64,000 bases of DNA from Liolophura sinensis (GCF_032854445.1 NW_027017992.1:62001-126000), one strand, 5' to 3'. Positions 24,401 to 38,417 are shown, counted from the first letter of the stretch. Program-made: numbers and translations. Notes: generated by a model from the letters alone, not told the origin.

Positions 24401-26347
24401 TGCAAAAGTGGAAAAACTGTTCCAGTGCTACTAGTAAGAGGCTAATCCGACGTATTTTGTGGCGAGAAATCGAATGGTGCAAACCGCGTTGCCCTCTGAC
24501 CAATACTTTTGGCTGTAGAGACAATTCAATGATCATTTATGTCATAATCACGTGCCCAGTAACGGCTCTTACTCCATGGAAACAAGGGATATTTGCAATT
24601 TTTTAACAGTTGCCGATGCCTGGCCCAATTCCGCATTTTTTGGCACCTTATAAATGTGGGTCAGTGTTCAGTTGTACTTTTTACAGCAGACTGTATCAAG
24701 TACCTTGTGTTTTTCATGTACAAATGGTCTGGTTTTTCTACACGTAGATAAAGACATTGAGATTGTCTTGGACTTAGAAGTAAGACAATTGCTGGGTGAG
24801 TTAAATTGGCTTAGCCCAAAGATTTGACGTCTTCTGGGCTACCGAAGGGCACATAACTTATAGTCAAAAGTTGAATATAGTAATGACCAGTCGCGATTGT
24901 ACAGAGTACAGTGTAGCCGATTTCAATTAACAAAAAGACCAGGTAAAAATGCAAAAGTGGAAAAACTGTTCCAGTGCTGCTGGTAAGAGGCTAATCCGAC
25001 GTATTTTGTGACGAGAAATCGAATGGTGCAAACCGCGTTGCTCTCTGACCAATACTTTTGGCTGTAGAGACAATTGAATGATCATTGATGTCATAATCAC
25101 GTGCCCAGCAACGTCTCTTACTCCATGGAAACCAGGAAAATTTGCAATTTTTTAACAACTGCCGATGCCTGGCCCAATTCCGCATCTTTTGGCACCTTAT
25201 AAATGTGGGTCAGTGTTTAGTTGTACTTTTTACAGCAGACTGTATCAAGTACCTTGTGTTTTTCATGTACAAATGGTCTGGTTTTTCTACACGTAGATAA
25301 AGACATTGAGATTGTCTTGGACTTAGAAATAAGACAATTGCTGGGTGAGTTAAATGGGCTTGGCCCAAAGATTTCAGGTCTTCTGGGCTACCGAAGGGCA
25401 CATAACTTATAGTCAAAAGTTGAATATAGTAATGACCAGTCGCGATTGTACAGAGTACAGTGTAGCCGATTTCAATTAACAAAACACCCAGGCAAAAATG
25501 CAAAAGTGGAAAAACTGTTCCAGTGCTGCTGGTAAGAGGCTAATCCGACGTATTTTGTGACGAGAAATCGAATGGTGCAAACCGCGTTGCTCTCCGACCA
25601 ATACTTTTGGCTGTAGTGACAATTGAATGATCATTGATGTCATAATCACGTGCCCAGCAACTGCTCTTACTCCATGGAAACCAGGGATATTTGCAATTTT
25701 TTAACAGCTGCCGATGCCTGGCCCAATTCCGCATCTTTAGGCACCTTATTCATGTGGGTCTGTGGTCAGTTGTACTTTTTACAGCAGACTGTATCAAGTA
25801 CCTTGTTTTTTTTATGTACAAATGGTCTGGTTTTTCTACACGTAGATAAAGACATTGAGATTGTCTTAGACTTAGAAGTAAGACAATTGCTGGGTGAGTT
25901 AAATGGGCTTGGCCCAAAGATTTGTCGTCTTCTGGGCTACCGAAGGGCACATAACTTATAGTCAAAAGTTGAATATAGTAATGACCAGTCGCGATTGTAC
26001 AGAGTACAGTGTAGCCGATTTCAATTAACAAAAAGACCAGGTAAAAATGCAAAAGTGGAAAAACTGTTCCAGTGGTACTAGTAAGAGGCTAATCCGACGT
26101 AATTTGTGACGAGAAATCGAATGGTGCAATCCGCGTTGCTCTCCGACCAATACTTTTGGCTGTAGTGACAATTGAATGATCATTTATGTCATAATCACGT
26201 GCGTAGCAACGGCTCTTACTCCATGGAAACCAGGAAAATTTGCAATTTTTTAACAACTGCCGATGCCTGGCCCAATTCCGCATCTTTTGGCACCTTGTAA
26301 ATGTGGGTCAGTGTTTAGTTGTACTTTTTACAGCAGACTGTATCAAG
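21410..26347 (+). repeat. Higher-order repeat copy 4, nine units A-I
   Basis: Units A-B-C-D-E-F-G-H-I. The first four match copy 3 at +4940 bp. F to I match at about +5488 bp, because this copy has an E unit that copy 3 lacks. Private variants shared with copy 3 are at about 21433, 22190, 22436, 22890 and 24388. One base is missing in the run at about 24265 (GGCCAAAG rather than GGCCCAAAG). Confidence 0.75.
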
Positions 26348-27992
26348 TACCTTGTGTTTTTCATGTACAAATGGTGTGGTTTTTCTACACGTAGATAGAC
26401 ATTGAGATTGTCTTGGACTTAGAAATAAGACAATTGCTGGGTGAGTTAAATGGGCTTAGCCCAAAGATTTGACGTCTTCTGGGCTACCGAAGGGCACATA
26501 ACTTATAGTCAAAAGTTGAATGTAGTAATGACCAGTCGCGATTGTACAGAGTACAGTGTAGCCGATTTCAATTAACAAAAAGACCAGGTAAAAATGCAAA
26601 AGTGGAAAAACTGTTCCAGTGCTACTAGTAAGAGGCTAATCCGACGTATTTTGTGGCGAGAAATCGAATGGTGCAAACCGTGTTGCTCTCTGACCAATAC
26701 TTTTGGCTGTAGAGACAATTGAATGATCATTTATGTCATAATCACGTGCCCAGTAACGGCTCTTACTCCATGGAAACCAGGGATATTTGCAATTTTTTCA
26801 CAGCTGCCGATGCCTGGCCCAATTCCGCATCTTTTGGCACCTTATAAATGTGGGTCAGTGTTCAGTTGTACTTTATACAGCAGACTGTATCAAGTACCTT
26901 GTGTTTTTTATGTACAAATGGTCTGGTTTTTCTACACGTAGATAAAGACATTGAGATTGTCTTAGACTTAGAAGTAAGACAATTGCTGGGTGAGTTAAAT
27001 GGGCTTAGCCCAAAGATTTGACGTCTTCTGGGCTACCGAAGGGCACATAACTTATAGTCAAAAGTTGAATATAGTAATGACCAGTCGCGATTGTACAGAG
27101 TACAGTGTAGCCGATTTCAATTAACAAAAAGACCAGGTAAAACTGCAAAAGTGGGAAAACTGTTCCAGTGCTACTGGTAAGAGGCTAATCCGACGTATTT
27201 TGTGGCGAGAAATCGAATGGTGCAAACCGCGTTGCTCTCTGACCAATACTTTTGGCTGTAGAGACAATTCAATGATCATTTATGTCATAATCACGTGCCC
27301 AGTAACGGCTCTTACTGCATGGAAACAAGGGATATTTGCAATTTTTTAACAGCTGCCGATGCCTGGCCCAATTCCGCATCTTTAGGCACCTTATAAATGT
27401 GGGTCAGTGTTCAGTTGTACTTTTTACAGCAGACTGTATCAAGTACCTTGTGTTTTTTATGTACAAATGGTCTGGTTTTTCTACACGTAGATAAAGACAT
27501 TGAGATTGTCTTAGACTTAGAAGTAAGACAATTGCTGGGTGAGTTAAATGGGCTTAGCCCAAAGATTTGACGTCTTCTGGGCTACCGAAGGGCACATAAC
27601 TTATAGTTAAAAGTTGAACATAGTAATGACCAGTCGCGATTGTACAGAGTACAGTGTAGCCGATTTCAATTAACAAAAAGACCAGGTAAAAATGCAAAAG
27701 TGGAAAAAATGTTCCAGTGCTGCTAATAAGAGGCTAATCCGACGTATTTTGTGACGAGAAATCGAATGGTGCAAACCGCGTTGCTCTCCAACCAATACTT
27801 TTGGCTGTAGCGACAATTGAATGATCATTTATGTCATAATCACGTGCGTAGCAACGTCTCTTACTGCATGGAAACCAGGGAAATTTGCAATTTTTTAACA
27901 GCTGCCGATGCCTGGCTCAATTCCGCATCTTTTGGCACCTTACTGAAGTGGGTCAGTGTTCAGTTAAACTTTTTACAGCAGACTGTATCAAG
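26348..27992 (+). repeat. Three-unit block leading into class A
   Basis: Units at 26348, 26895 and 27444 match the trio at 2195-3842 in order and markers: AAATAAGAC with GCTTAGCCC first, then AAAACTGCAAAAG with GCTACTGG, then GTTGAACATAG. The first unit is 547 bp because GATAAAGAC is shortened to GATAGAC near 26395. This trio replaces the J unit expected after I, giving an A-to-A spacing of 6583 bp (twelve units). Confidence 0.65.
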
Positions 27993-30900
27993 TATCTTGT
28001 GTTTTTCACGTACAAATGGTGTGGTTTTTCTACACGTAGACAAAGACATTGAGATTATCTTGCACTTAGAAGTAAGACAATTGCTGGGTGAGTTAAATAG
28101 GCTTGGCCCAAAGATTTGTCGTCTTCTGGGCTACCGAAGGGCACATAACTTATAGTCAAAAGTTGAATATATTAATGACCAGTCGCGATTGTACAGAGTA
28201 CAGTGTAGCCGATTTCAATTAACAAAACACCCAGGCAAAAATGCAAAAGTGGAAAAACTGTTCCAGTGCTGCTGGTAAGAGGCTAATCCGACGTATTTTG
28301 TGACGAGAAATCGAAAGGTGCAATCCGCGTTGCTCTCCGACCAATACTTTTGGCTGTAGCGACAATTGAATGATCATTGATGTCATAATCACGTGCCCAG
28401 CAACGGCTCTTACTCCATGGAAACCAGGGATATTTGCAATTTTTTAACAGCTGCCGATGCCTGGCCCAATTCCGCATCTTTTGGCACCTTATTCATGTGG
28501 GTCTGTGTTCAGTTGAACTTTTTACAGCAGACTGTATCAAGTACCTTGTTTTTTTTTATGTACAAATGGTCTGGTTTTTCTACACGTAGATAAAGACATT
28601 GAGATTGTCTTGGACTTAGAAGTAAGACAATTGCTGGGTGAGTTAAATGGGCTTAGCCCAAAGATTTCAGGTCTTCTGGGCTACCGAAGGGCACATAACT
28701 TATAGTCAAAAGTTGAATATAGTAATGACCAGTCGCGATTGTACAGAGTACAGTGTAGCCGATTTCAATTAACAAAACACCAGGCAAAAATGCAAAAGTG
28801 GAAAAACTGTTCCAGTGCAACTAATAAGAGGCTAATCCGACGTATTTTGTGACGAGAAATCGAATGGTGCAATCCGCGTTGCTCTCCGACCAATACTTTT
28901 GGCTGTAGCGACAATTGAATGATCATTGATGTCATAATCACGTGCGTAGCAGCGACTCTTACTCCATGGAAACCAGGAAAATTTGCAATTTTTTAACAAC
29001 TGCCGATGCCTGGCCCAATTCCGCATCTTTAGGCACCTTATAAATGTGGGTCAGTGTTTAGTTGTACTTTTTACAGCAGACTGTATCAAGTACCTTGTGT
29101 TTTTCATGTACAAATGGTGTGGTTTTTCTACACGTAGATAAAGACATTGAGATTGTCTTAGACTTAGAAATAAGACAATTGCTGGGTGAGTTAAATGGGC
29201 TTGGCCCAAAGATTTCAGGTCTTCTGGGCTACCGAAGGGCACATAACTTATAGTCAAAAGTTGAATATAGTAATGACCAGTCGCGATTGTACAGAGTACA
29301 GTGTAGCCGATTTCAATTAACAAAACACCAGGCAAAAATGCAAAAGTGGAAAAACTGTTCCAGTGCTGCTGGTAAGAGGCTAATCCGACGTATTTTGTGA
29401 CGAGAAATCGAATGGTGCAAACCGCGTTGCTCTCCGACCAATATTTTTGGCTGTAGCGACAATTGAATGATCATTGATGTCATAATCACGTGCCCAGCAA
29501 CGGCTCTTACTCCATGGAAACCAGGGATATTTGCAATTTTTTAACAGCTGCCGATGCCTGGCCCAATTCCGCATCTTTTGGTACCTTACTGAAGTGGGTC
29601 AGTGTTCAGTTGTACTTTTTACAGCAGACTGTATCAAGTACCTTGTGTTTTTCACGTACAAATGGTGTGGTTTTTCTACACGTAGATAAAGACATTGAGA
29701 TTGTCTTGCACTTAGAAGTAAGGCAATTGCTGGGTGAGTTAAATGGGCTTAGCCCAAAGATTTGACGTCTTCTGGGCTACCGAAGGGCACATAACTTATA
29801 GTCAAAGTTGAATATAGTAATGACCAGTCGCGATTGTACAGAGTACAGTGTAGCCGATTTCAATTAACAAAAAGACCAGGTAAAAATGCAAAAGTGGAAA
29901 AACTGTTCCAGTGCTGCTGGTAAGAGGCTAATCCGACGTATTTTGTGACGAGAAATCGAATGGTGCAAACCGCGTTGCTCTCTGACCAATACTTTTGGCT
30001 GTAGAGACAATTGAATGATCATTGATGTCATAATCACGTGCCCAGCAACGTCTCTTACTCCATGGAAACCAGGAAAATTTGCAATTTTTTAACAGCTGCC
30101 GATGCCTGGCCCAATTCCGCATCTTTTGGCACCTTATAAATGTGGGTCAGTGTTTAGTTGTACATTTTACAGCAGACTGTATCAAGTACCTTGTGTTTTT
30201 CATGTACAAATGGTGTGGTTTTTCTACACGTAGATAAAGACATTGAGATTGTCTTGGACTTAGAAATAAGACAATTGCTGGGTGAGTTAAATGGGCTTGG
30301 CCCAAAGATTTCAGGTCTTCTGGGCTACCGAAGGGCACATAACTTATAGTCAAAAGTTGAATATAGTAATGACCAGTCGCGATTGTACAGAGTACAGTGT
30401 AGCCGATTTCAATTAACAAAAAGACCAGGTAAAAATGCAAAAGTGGAAAAACTGTTCCAGTGCTACTAGTAAGAGGCTAATCCGACGTAATTTGTGACGA
30501 GAAATCGAATGGTGCAATCCGCGTTGCTCTCCGACCAATACTTTTGGCTGTAGCGACAATTGAATGATCATTTATGTCATAATCACGTGCGTAGCAACGG
30601 CTCTTACTCCATGGAAACCAGGAAAATTTGCAATTTTTTAACAACTGCCGATGCCTGGCCCAATTCCGCATCTTTTGGCACCTTATAAATGTGGGTCAGT
30701 GTTAAGTTGTACTTTTTACAGCAGACTGTATCAAGTACCTTGTGTTTTTCATGTACAAATGGTGTGGTTTTTCTACACGTAGATAAAGACATTGAGATTG
30801 TCTTGCACTTAGAAATAAGCCAATTGCTGGGTGAGTTAAATGGGCTTGGCCCAAAGATTTCAGGTCTTCTGGGCTACCGAAGGGCACATAACTTATAGTC

Positions 30901-32932
30901 AAAAGTTGAATATAGTAATAACCAGTCGCGATTGTACAGAGTACAGTGTAGCCAATTTCAATTAACAAAAAGACCAGGTAAAAATGCAAAAGTGGAAAAA
31001 CTGTTCCAGTGCTACTAGTAAGAGGCTAATCCGACGTATTTTGTGGCGAGAAATCGAATGGTGCAAACCGCGTTGCCCTCTGACCAATACTTTTGGCTGT
31101 AGAGACAATTCAATGATCATTTATGTCATAATCACGTGCCCAGTAACGGCTCTTACTCCATGGAAACCAGGGATATTTGCAATTTTTTAACAGTTGCCGA
31201 TGCCTGGCCCAATTCCGCATCTTTTGGCACCTTATAAATGTGGGTCAGTGTTCAGTTGTACTTTTTACAGCAGACTGTATCAAGTACCTTGTGTTTTTCA
31301 TGTACAAATGGTCTGGTTTTTCTACACGTAGATAAAGACATTGAGATTGTCTTGCACTTAGAAGTAAGACAATTGCTGGGTGAGTTAAATTGGCTTAGCC
31401 CAAAGATTTGACGTCTTCTGGGCTACCGAAGGGCACATAACTATAGTCAAAAGTTGAATATAGTAATGACCAGTCGCGATTGTACAGAGTACAGTTGTAG
31501 CCGATTTCAATTAACAAAAAGACCAGGTAAAAATGCAAAAGTGGAAAAACTGTTCCAGTGCTGCTGATAAGAGGCTAATCCGACGTATTTTGTGACGAGA
31601 AATCGAATGGTGCAAACCGCGTTGCTCTCCGACCAATACTTTTGGCTGTAGAGACAATTGAATGATCATTGATGTCATAATCACGTGCCCAGCAACGTCT
31701 CTTACTACCATGGAAACCAGGAAAATTTGCAATTTTTTAACAACTGCCGATGCCTGGCCCAATTCCGCATCTTTTGGCACCTTATAAATGTGGGTCAGTG
31801 TTTAGTTGTACTTTTTACAGCAGACTGTATCAAGTACCTTGTGTTTTTCATGTACAAATGGTGTGGTTTTTCTACACGTAGATAAAGACATTGAGATTGT
31901 CCTTGGACTTAGAAATAAGACAATTGCTGGGTGAGTTAAATGGGCTTGGCCAAAGATTTCAGGTCTTCTGGGCTACCGAAGGGCACATAACTTATAGTCA
32001 AAAGTTGAATATAGTAATGACCAGTCGCGATTGTACAGAGTACAGTGTAGCCGATTTCAATTAACAAAACACCCAGGCAAAAATGCAAAAGTGGAAAAAC
32101 TGTTCCAGTGCTGCTGGTAAGAGGCTAATCCGACGTATTTTGTGACGAGAAATCGAATGGTGCAAACCGCGTTGCTCTCCGACCAATACTTTTGGCTGTA
32201 GTGACAATTGAATGATCATTGATGTCATAATCACGTGCCCAGCAACTGCTCTTACTCCATGGAAACCAGGGATATTTGCAATTTTTTAACAGCTGCCGAT
32301 GCCTGGCCCAATTCCGCATCTTTAGGCACCTTATTCATGTGGGTCTGTGGTCAGTTGTACTTTTTACAGCAGACTGTATCAAGTACCTTGTTTTTTTTAT
32401 GTACAAATGGTCTGGTTTTTTCTACACGTAGATAAAGACATTGAGATTGTCTTAGACTTAGAAGTAAGACAATTGCTGGGTGAGTTAAATGGGCTTGGCC
32501 CAAAGATTTGACGTCTTCTGGGCTACCGAAGGGCACATAACTTATAGTCAAAAGTTGAATATAGTAATGACCAGTCGCGATTGTACAGAGTACAGTGTAG
32601 CCGATTTCAATTAACAAAAACACCCAGGCAAAAATGCAAAAATGGAAAAACTGTTCCAGTGCTGCTGGTAAGAGGCCTAATCCGACGTATTTTGTGACGA
32701 GAAATCGAATGGTGCAAACCGCGTTGCTCTCCGACAATACTTTTGGCTGTAGCGACAATTGAATGATCATTTATGTCATAATCACGTGCCCAGTAACGGC
32801 TCTTACTCCATGGAAACCAGGGATATTTGCAATTTTTAACAGCTGCCGATGCCTGGCCAATTCCGCATCTTTTGGCACCTTATAAATGTGGGTCAGTGTT
32901 AAGTTGTACTTTTTACAGCAGACTGTATCAAG
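27993..32932 (+). repeat. Higher-order repeat copy 5, nine units A-I
   Basis: Units A-B-C-D-E-F-G-H-I. The class A unit differs from the others in having AGTATCTTG at its junction (27993) and GATTATCTTGC near 28054. From about 31437 onward single-base differences appear repeatedly: CATAACTATAG (31437), ACAGTTGTAG (31491), CTTACTACCATGG (31701), TGTCCTTGG (31899) and TTGGCCAAAG (about 31948). This marks the start of an indel-rich zone. Confidence 0.7.
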
Positions 32933-34579
32933 TACCTTGTGTTTTTTCATGTACAAATGGTCTGGTTTTTCTACACGTAAATAAAGACATTGAGATTGTC
33001 TTGCACTTAGAAGTAAGGCAATTGCTGGGTGAGTTAAATGAGCTTGGCCCAAAGATTTGTCGTCTTCTGGCCTACCGAAGGGCACATAACTTATAGTCAA
33101 AAGTTGAATATAGTAATAACCATTCGCGATTGTACAGAGTACAGTGTAGCCGATTTCAATTAACAAAAAGACCAGGTAAAAATGCAAAAGTGGAAAAACT
33201 GTTCCAGTGCTACTAGTAAGAGGCTAATCGACGTATTTTGTGGCGAGAAATCGAATGGTGCAAACCGCGTTGCTCTCTGACCAATACTTTTGGCTGTAGA
33301 GACAATTCAATGATCATTTATGTCATAATCACGTGCCCAGTAACGGCTCTTACTCCCATGGAAACCAGGGTTATTGTAATTTTTAACAGTTGCCGATGCC
33401 TGGCCCAATTCCCCATCTTTTGGCACCTTATAAATGTGGGTCAGTGTTCAGTTGTACTTTTTACAGCAGACTGTATCAAGTACCTTGTGTTTTTTACGTA
33501 CAAATGGTCTTGTTTTTCTACACGTAGATAAAGACATTGAGATTGTCTTGGACTTAGAAATAAGACAATTGCTGGGTGAGTTAAATGGGCTTAGCCCAAA
33601 GATTTGACGTCTTCTGGGCTACCGAAGGGCACATAACTTATAGTCAAAAAGTTGAATATAGTAATAACCAGTCGCGATTGTTACAGAGTACAGTGTAGCC
33701 GATTTCAATTAACAAAAAGACCAGGTAAAAATGCAAAAGTGGAAAAGCTGTTCCAGTGCTGCTGGTAAGGGCTAATCCGACGTATTTTGTGACGAGAAAT
33801 CGAATGGTGCAAACCGCGTTGCTCTCCGACCAATATTTTGGCTGTAGTGACAATTGAATGATCATTGATGTCATAATCACGTGCCCAGCAACGTCTCTTA
33901 CTCCATGGAAACCAGGGAAATTTGCAATTTTTCAACAGCTGCCGATGCCTGGCTCAATTCCGCATCTTTTTGCACCTTACTGAAGTGGGTCAGTGTTCAG
34001 TTGTACTTTTTACAGCAGACTGTATCAAGTACCTTGTGTTTTTCATGTACAAATGGTGTGGTTTTTCTACACGTAGATAAAGACATTGAGATTGTCTTAC
34101 ACTTAGAAAGTAAGGCAATTGCTGGGTGAGTTAAATGGGCTTGCCCCAAAGATTTGTCGTCTTCTGGGCTACCGAAGGGTACATAACTTATAGTCAAAAG
34201 TTGAATATAGTAATGACCAGTCGCGATTGTACAGAGTACAGTGTAGCCGATTTCAATTAACAAAAAGACCAGGTAAAAATGCAAAAGTGGAAAAACTGTT
34301 CCAGTGCTACTAGTAAGAGGCTAATCCGACGTAATTTGTGACGAGAAATCGAATGGTGCAATCCGCGTTGCTCTCCGACCAATACTTTTGGCTGTAGCGA
34401 CAATTGAATGATCATTTATGTCATAATCACGTGCGTAGCAACGGCTCTTACTCCATAGAAACCAGGAAAATTTGCAATTTTTTAACAACTGCCGATGCCT
34501 GGCCCAATTCCGCATCTTTTGGCACCTTATAAATGTGGGTCAGTGTTAAGTTGTACTTTTTACAGCAGACTGTATCAAG
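30736..34579 (+). repeat. Seven-unit HOR, first copy (F-G-H-I plus three)
   Basis: Seven units spanning 3844 bp are repeated at 34580-38417. After F-G-H-I come three units with rare states shared by both copies: GTAAATAAAGAC (about 32977), AAATGAGCTTGG (about 33036), CTGGCCTACC (about 33067), ACCATTCGCG (about 33118), TTCCCCATC (about 33409), GGTCTTG (about 33506) and AGGGTACA (about 34177). Relative to its partner this copy carries many one-base homopolymer changes. Confidence 0.7.
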
Positions 34580-37500
34580 TACCTTGTGTTTTTCATGTAC
34601 AAATGGTGTGGTTTTTCTACACGTAGATAAAGACATTGAGATTGTCTTGCACTTAGAAATAAGCCAATTGCTGGGTGAGTTAAATGGGCTTGGCCCAAAG
34701 ATTTCAGGTCTTCTGGGCTACCGAAGGGCACATAACTTATAGTCAAAAGTTGAATATAGTAATAACCAGTCGCGATTGTACAGAGTACAGTGTAGCCGAT
34801 TTCAATTAACAAAAAGACCAGGTAAAAATGCAAAAGTGGAAAAACTGTTCCAGTGCTACTAGTAAGAGGCTAATCCGACGTATTTTGTGGCGAGAAATCG
34901 AATGGTGCAAACCGCGTTGCCCTCTGACCAATACTTTTGGCTGTAGAGACAATTCAATGATCATTTATGTCATAATCACGTGCCCAGTAACGGCTCTTAC
35001 TCCATGGAAACCAGGGATATTTGCAATTTTTTAACAGTTACCGATGCCTGGCCCAATTCCGCACTATTTGGCACCTTATAAATGTGGGTCAGTGTTCAGT
35101 TGTACTTTTTACAGCAGACTGTATCAAGTACCTTGTGTTTTTCATGTACAAATGGTCTGGTTTTCTACACGTAGATAAAGACATTGAGATTGTCTTGCAC
35201 TTAGAAGTAAGACAATTGCTGGGTGAGTTAAATTGGCTTAGCCCAAAGATTTGACGTCTTCTGGGCTACCGAAGGGCACATAACTTATAGTCAAAAGTTG
35301 AATATAGTAATGACCAGTCGCGATTGTACAGAGTACAGTGTAGCCGATTTCAATTAACAAAAACACCAGGTAAAAATGCAAAAGTGGAAAAACTGTTCCA
35401 GTGCTGCTGGTAAGAGGCTAATCCGACGTATTTAGTGACGAGAAATCGAATGGTGCAAACCGCGTTGCTCTCTGACCAATACTTTTGGCTGTAGAGACAA
35501 TTGAATGATCATTGATGTCATAATCACGTGCCCAGCAACGTCTCTTACTCCATGGAAACCAGGAAAATTTGCAATTTTTTAACAACTGCCGATGCCTGGC
35601 CCAATTCCGCATCTTTGGGCACCTTATAAATGTGGGTCAGTGTTTAGTTGTACTTTTTACAGCAGACTGTATCAAGTACCTTGTGTTTTTCATGTACAAA
35701 TGGTGTGGTTTTTCTACACGTAGATAAAGACATTGAGATTGTCTTGGACTTAGAAATAAGACAATTGCTGGGTGAGATAAATGGGCTTGGCCCAAAGATT
35801 TCAGGTCTTCTGGGCTACCGAAGGGCACATAACTTATAGTCAAAAGTTGAATATAGTAATGACCAGTCGCGATTGTACAGAGTACAGTGTAGCCGATTTC
35901 AATTAACAAAACACCCAGGCAAAAATGCAAAAGTGGAAAAACTGTTCCAGTGCTGCTGGTAAGAGGCTAATCCGACGTATTTTGTGACGAGAAATCGAAT
36001 GGTGCAAACCGCGTTGCTCTCCGACCAATACTTTTGGCTGTAGTGACAATTGAATGATCATTGATGTCATAATCACGTGCCCAGCAACTGCTCTTACTCC
36101 ATGGAAACCAGGGATATTTGCAATTTTTTAACAGCTGCCGATGCCTGGCCCAATTCCGCATCTTTAGGCACCTTATTCATGTGGGTCTGTGGTCAGTTGT
36201 ACTTTTTACAGCAGGACTGTATCAAGTACCTTGTTTTTTTTATGTACAAATGGTCTGGTTTTTCTACACGTAGATAAAGACATTGAGATTGTCTTAGACT
36301 TAGAAGTAAGACAATTGCTGGGTGAGTTAAATGGGCTTGGCCCAAAGATTTGACGTCTTCTGGGCTACCGAAGGGCACATAACTTATAGTCAAAAGTTGA
36401 ATATAGTAATGACCAGTCGCGATTGTACAGAGTACAGTGTAGCCGATTTCAATTAACAAAACACCCAGGCAAAAATGCAAAAATGGAAAAACTGTTCCAG
36501 TGCTGCTGGTAAGAGGCTAATCCGACGTATTTTGTGACGAGAAATCGAATGGTGCAAACCGCGTTGCTCTCCGACAAATACTTTTGGCTGTAGCGACAAT
36601 TGAATGATCATTTATGTCATAATCACGTGCCCAGTAACGGCTCTTACTCCATGGAAACCAGGGATATTTGCAATTTTTTAACAGCTGCCGATGCCTGGCC
36701 CAATTCCGCATCTTTTGGCACCTTATAAATGTGGGTCAGTGTTAAGTTGTACTTTTTACAGCAGACTGTATCAAGTACCTTGTGTTTTTCATGTACAAAT
36801 GGTGTGGTTTTTCTACACGTAAATAAAGACATTGAGATTGTCTTGCACTTAGAAGTAAGGCAATTGCTGGGTGAGTTAAATGAGCTTGGCCCAAAGATTT
36901 GTCGTCTTCTGGCCTACCGAAGGGCACATAACTTATAGTCAAAAGTTGAATATAGTAATAACCATTCGCGATTGTACAGAGTACAGTGTAGCCGATTTCA
37001 ATTAACAAAAAGACCAGGTAAAAATGCAAAAGTGGAAAAACTGTTCCAGTGCTACTAGTAAGAGGCTAATCCGACGTATTTTGTGGCGAGAAATCGAATG
37101 GTGCAAACCGCGTTGCTCTCTGACCAATACTTTTGGCTGTAGAGACAATTCAATGATCATTTATGTCATAATCACGTGCCCAGTAACGGCTCTTACTCCA
37201 TGGAAACCAGGGTTATTTGTAATTTTTTAACAGTTGCCGATGCCTGGCCCAATTCCCCATCTTTTGGCACCTTTCAGTGTTCAGTTGTACTTTTACAGCA
37301 GACTGTATCAAGTTACCTTGTGTTTTTTACGTACAAATGGTCTTGTTTTTTTCTACACGTAGATAAAGACATTGAGATTGTCTTGGACTTAGAAATAAGA
37401 CAATTGCTGGGTGAGTTAAATTGGCTTAGCCCAAAGATTTGACGTCTTCTGGGCTACCGAAGGGCACATAACTTATAGTCAAAAGTTGAATATAGTAATG

Positions 37501-38417
37501 ACCAGTCGCGATTGTACAGAGTACAGTGTAGCCGATTTCAATTAACAAAAAGACCAGGTAAAAATGCAAAAGTGGAAAAGCTGTTCCAGTGCTGCTGGTA
37601 AGAGGCTAATCCGACGTATTTTGTGACGAGAAATCGAATGGTGCAAACCGCGTTGCTCTCCGACCAATACTTTTGGCTGTAGAGACAATTGAATGATCAT
37701 TGATGTCATAATCACGTGCCCAGCAACGTCTCTTACTCCATGGAAACCAGGGAAATTTGCAATTTTTCAACAGCTGCCGATGCCTGGCTTAATTTCGCAT
37801 CTTTTTGCACCTTATAAATGTGGGTCAGTGTTTAGTTGTACTTTTTACAGCAGACTGTATCAAGTACCTTGTTGTTTTTCATGTACAAATGGTGTGGTTT
37901 TTCTACACGTAGATAAAGACATTGAGATTGTCTTGGGACTTAGAAGTAAGGCAATTGCTGGGTGAGTTAAATGGGCTTGGCCCAAAGATTTGTCGTCTTC
38001 TGGCCTACCGAAGGGTACAAAACTTATAGTCAAAAGTTGAATATAGTAATAACCAGTCGCGATTGTACAGAGTACAGTGTAGCCCGATTTCAATTAACAA
38101 AAAAGACCAGGTAAAAATGCAAAAGTGGAAAAACTGTTCCAGTGCCTACTAGTAAGAGGCTAATCCGACGTATTTTGTGGCGAGAAATCGAATGGTGCAA
38201 ACCGCGTTGCTCTCTGACCAATACTTTGGCTGTAGAAACAATTCAATGATCATTTATGTCATAATCACGTGCCCAGTAACGGCTCTTACTCCATGGAAAC
38301 CAGGGATATTTGCAATTTTTTAACAGTTGCCGATGCCTGGCCCAATTCCGCATCTTTTGGCACCTTATAAATGTGGGTCAGTGTTCAGTTGTACTTTTTA
38401 CAGCAGACTGTATCAAG
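34580..38417 (+). repeat. Seven-unit HOR, second copy
   Basis: This is the partner of 30736-34579 at +3835 to +3844 bp and carries the same rare states (AAATGAGCTTGG about 36879, ACCATTCGCG about 36960, TTCCCCATC about 37253, GGTCTTG about 37340, AGGGTACA about 38011). The unit starting at 36776 is only 538 bp because eleven bases between CACCTT and TCAGTG are missing at 37273/37274. The next two units are 551 and 553 bp because of inserted single bases. Confidence 0.7.
37273..37274. other. 11-bp deletion inside a satellite unit
   Basis: Nearly all units read CACCTT, then an eleven-base segment containing a class-specific hexamer and GTGGG, then TCAGTG. Here CACCTT joins directly to TCAGTG. 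This is the largest length change found in any unit and makes the 36776 unit the shortest in the array. It lies in an indel-rich zone, so an assembly fault is as likely as a true deletion. Confidence 0.7.
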
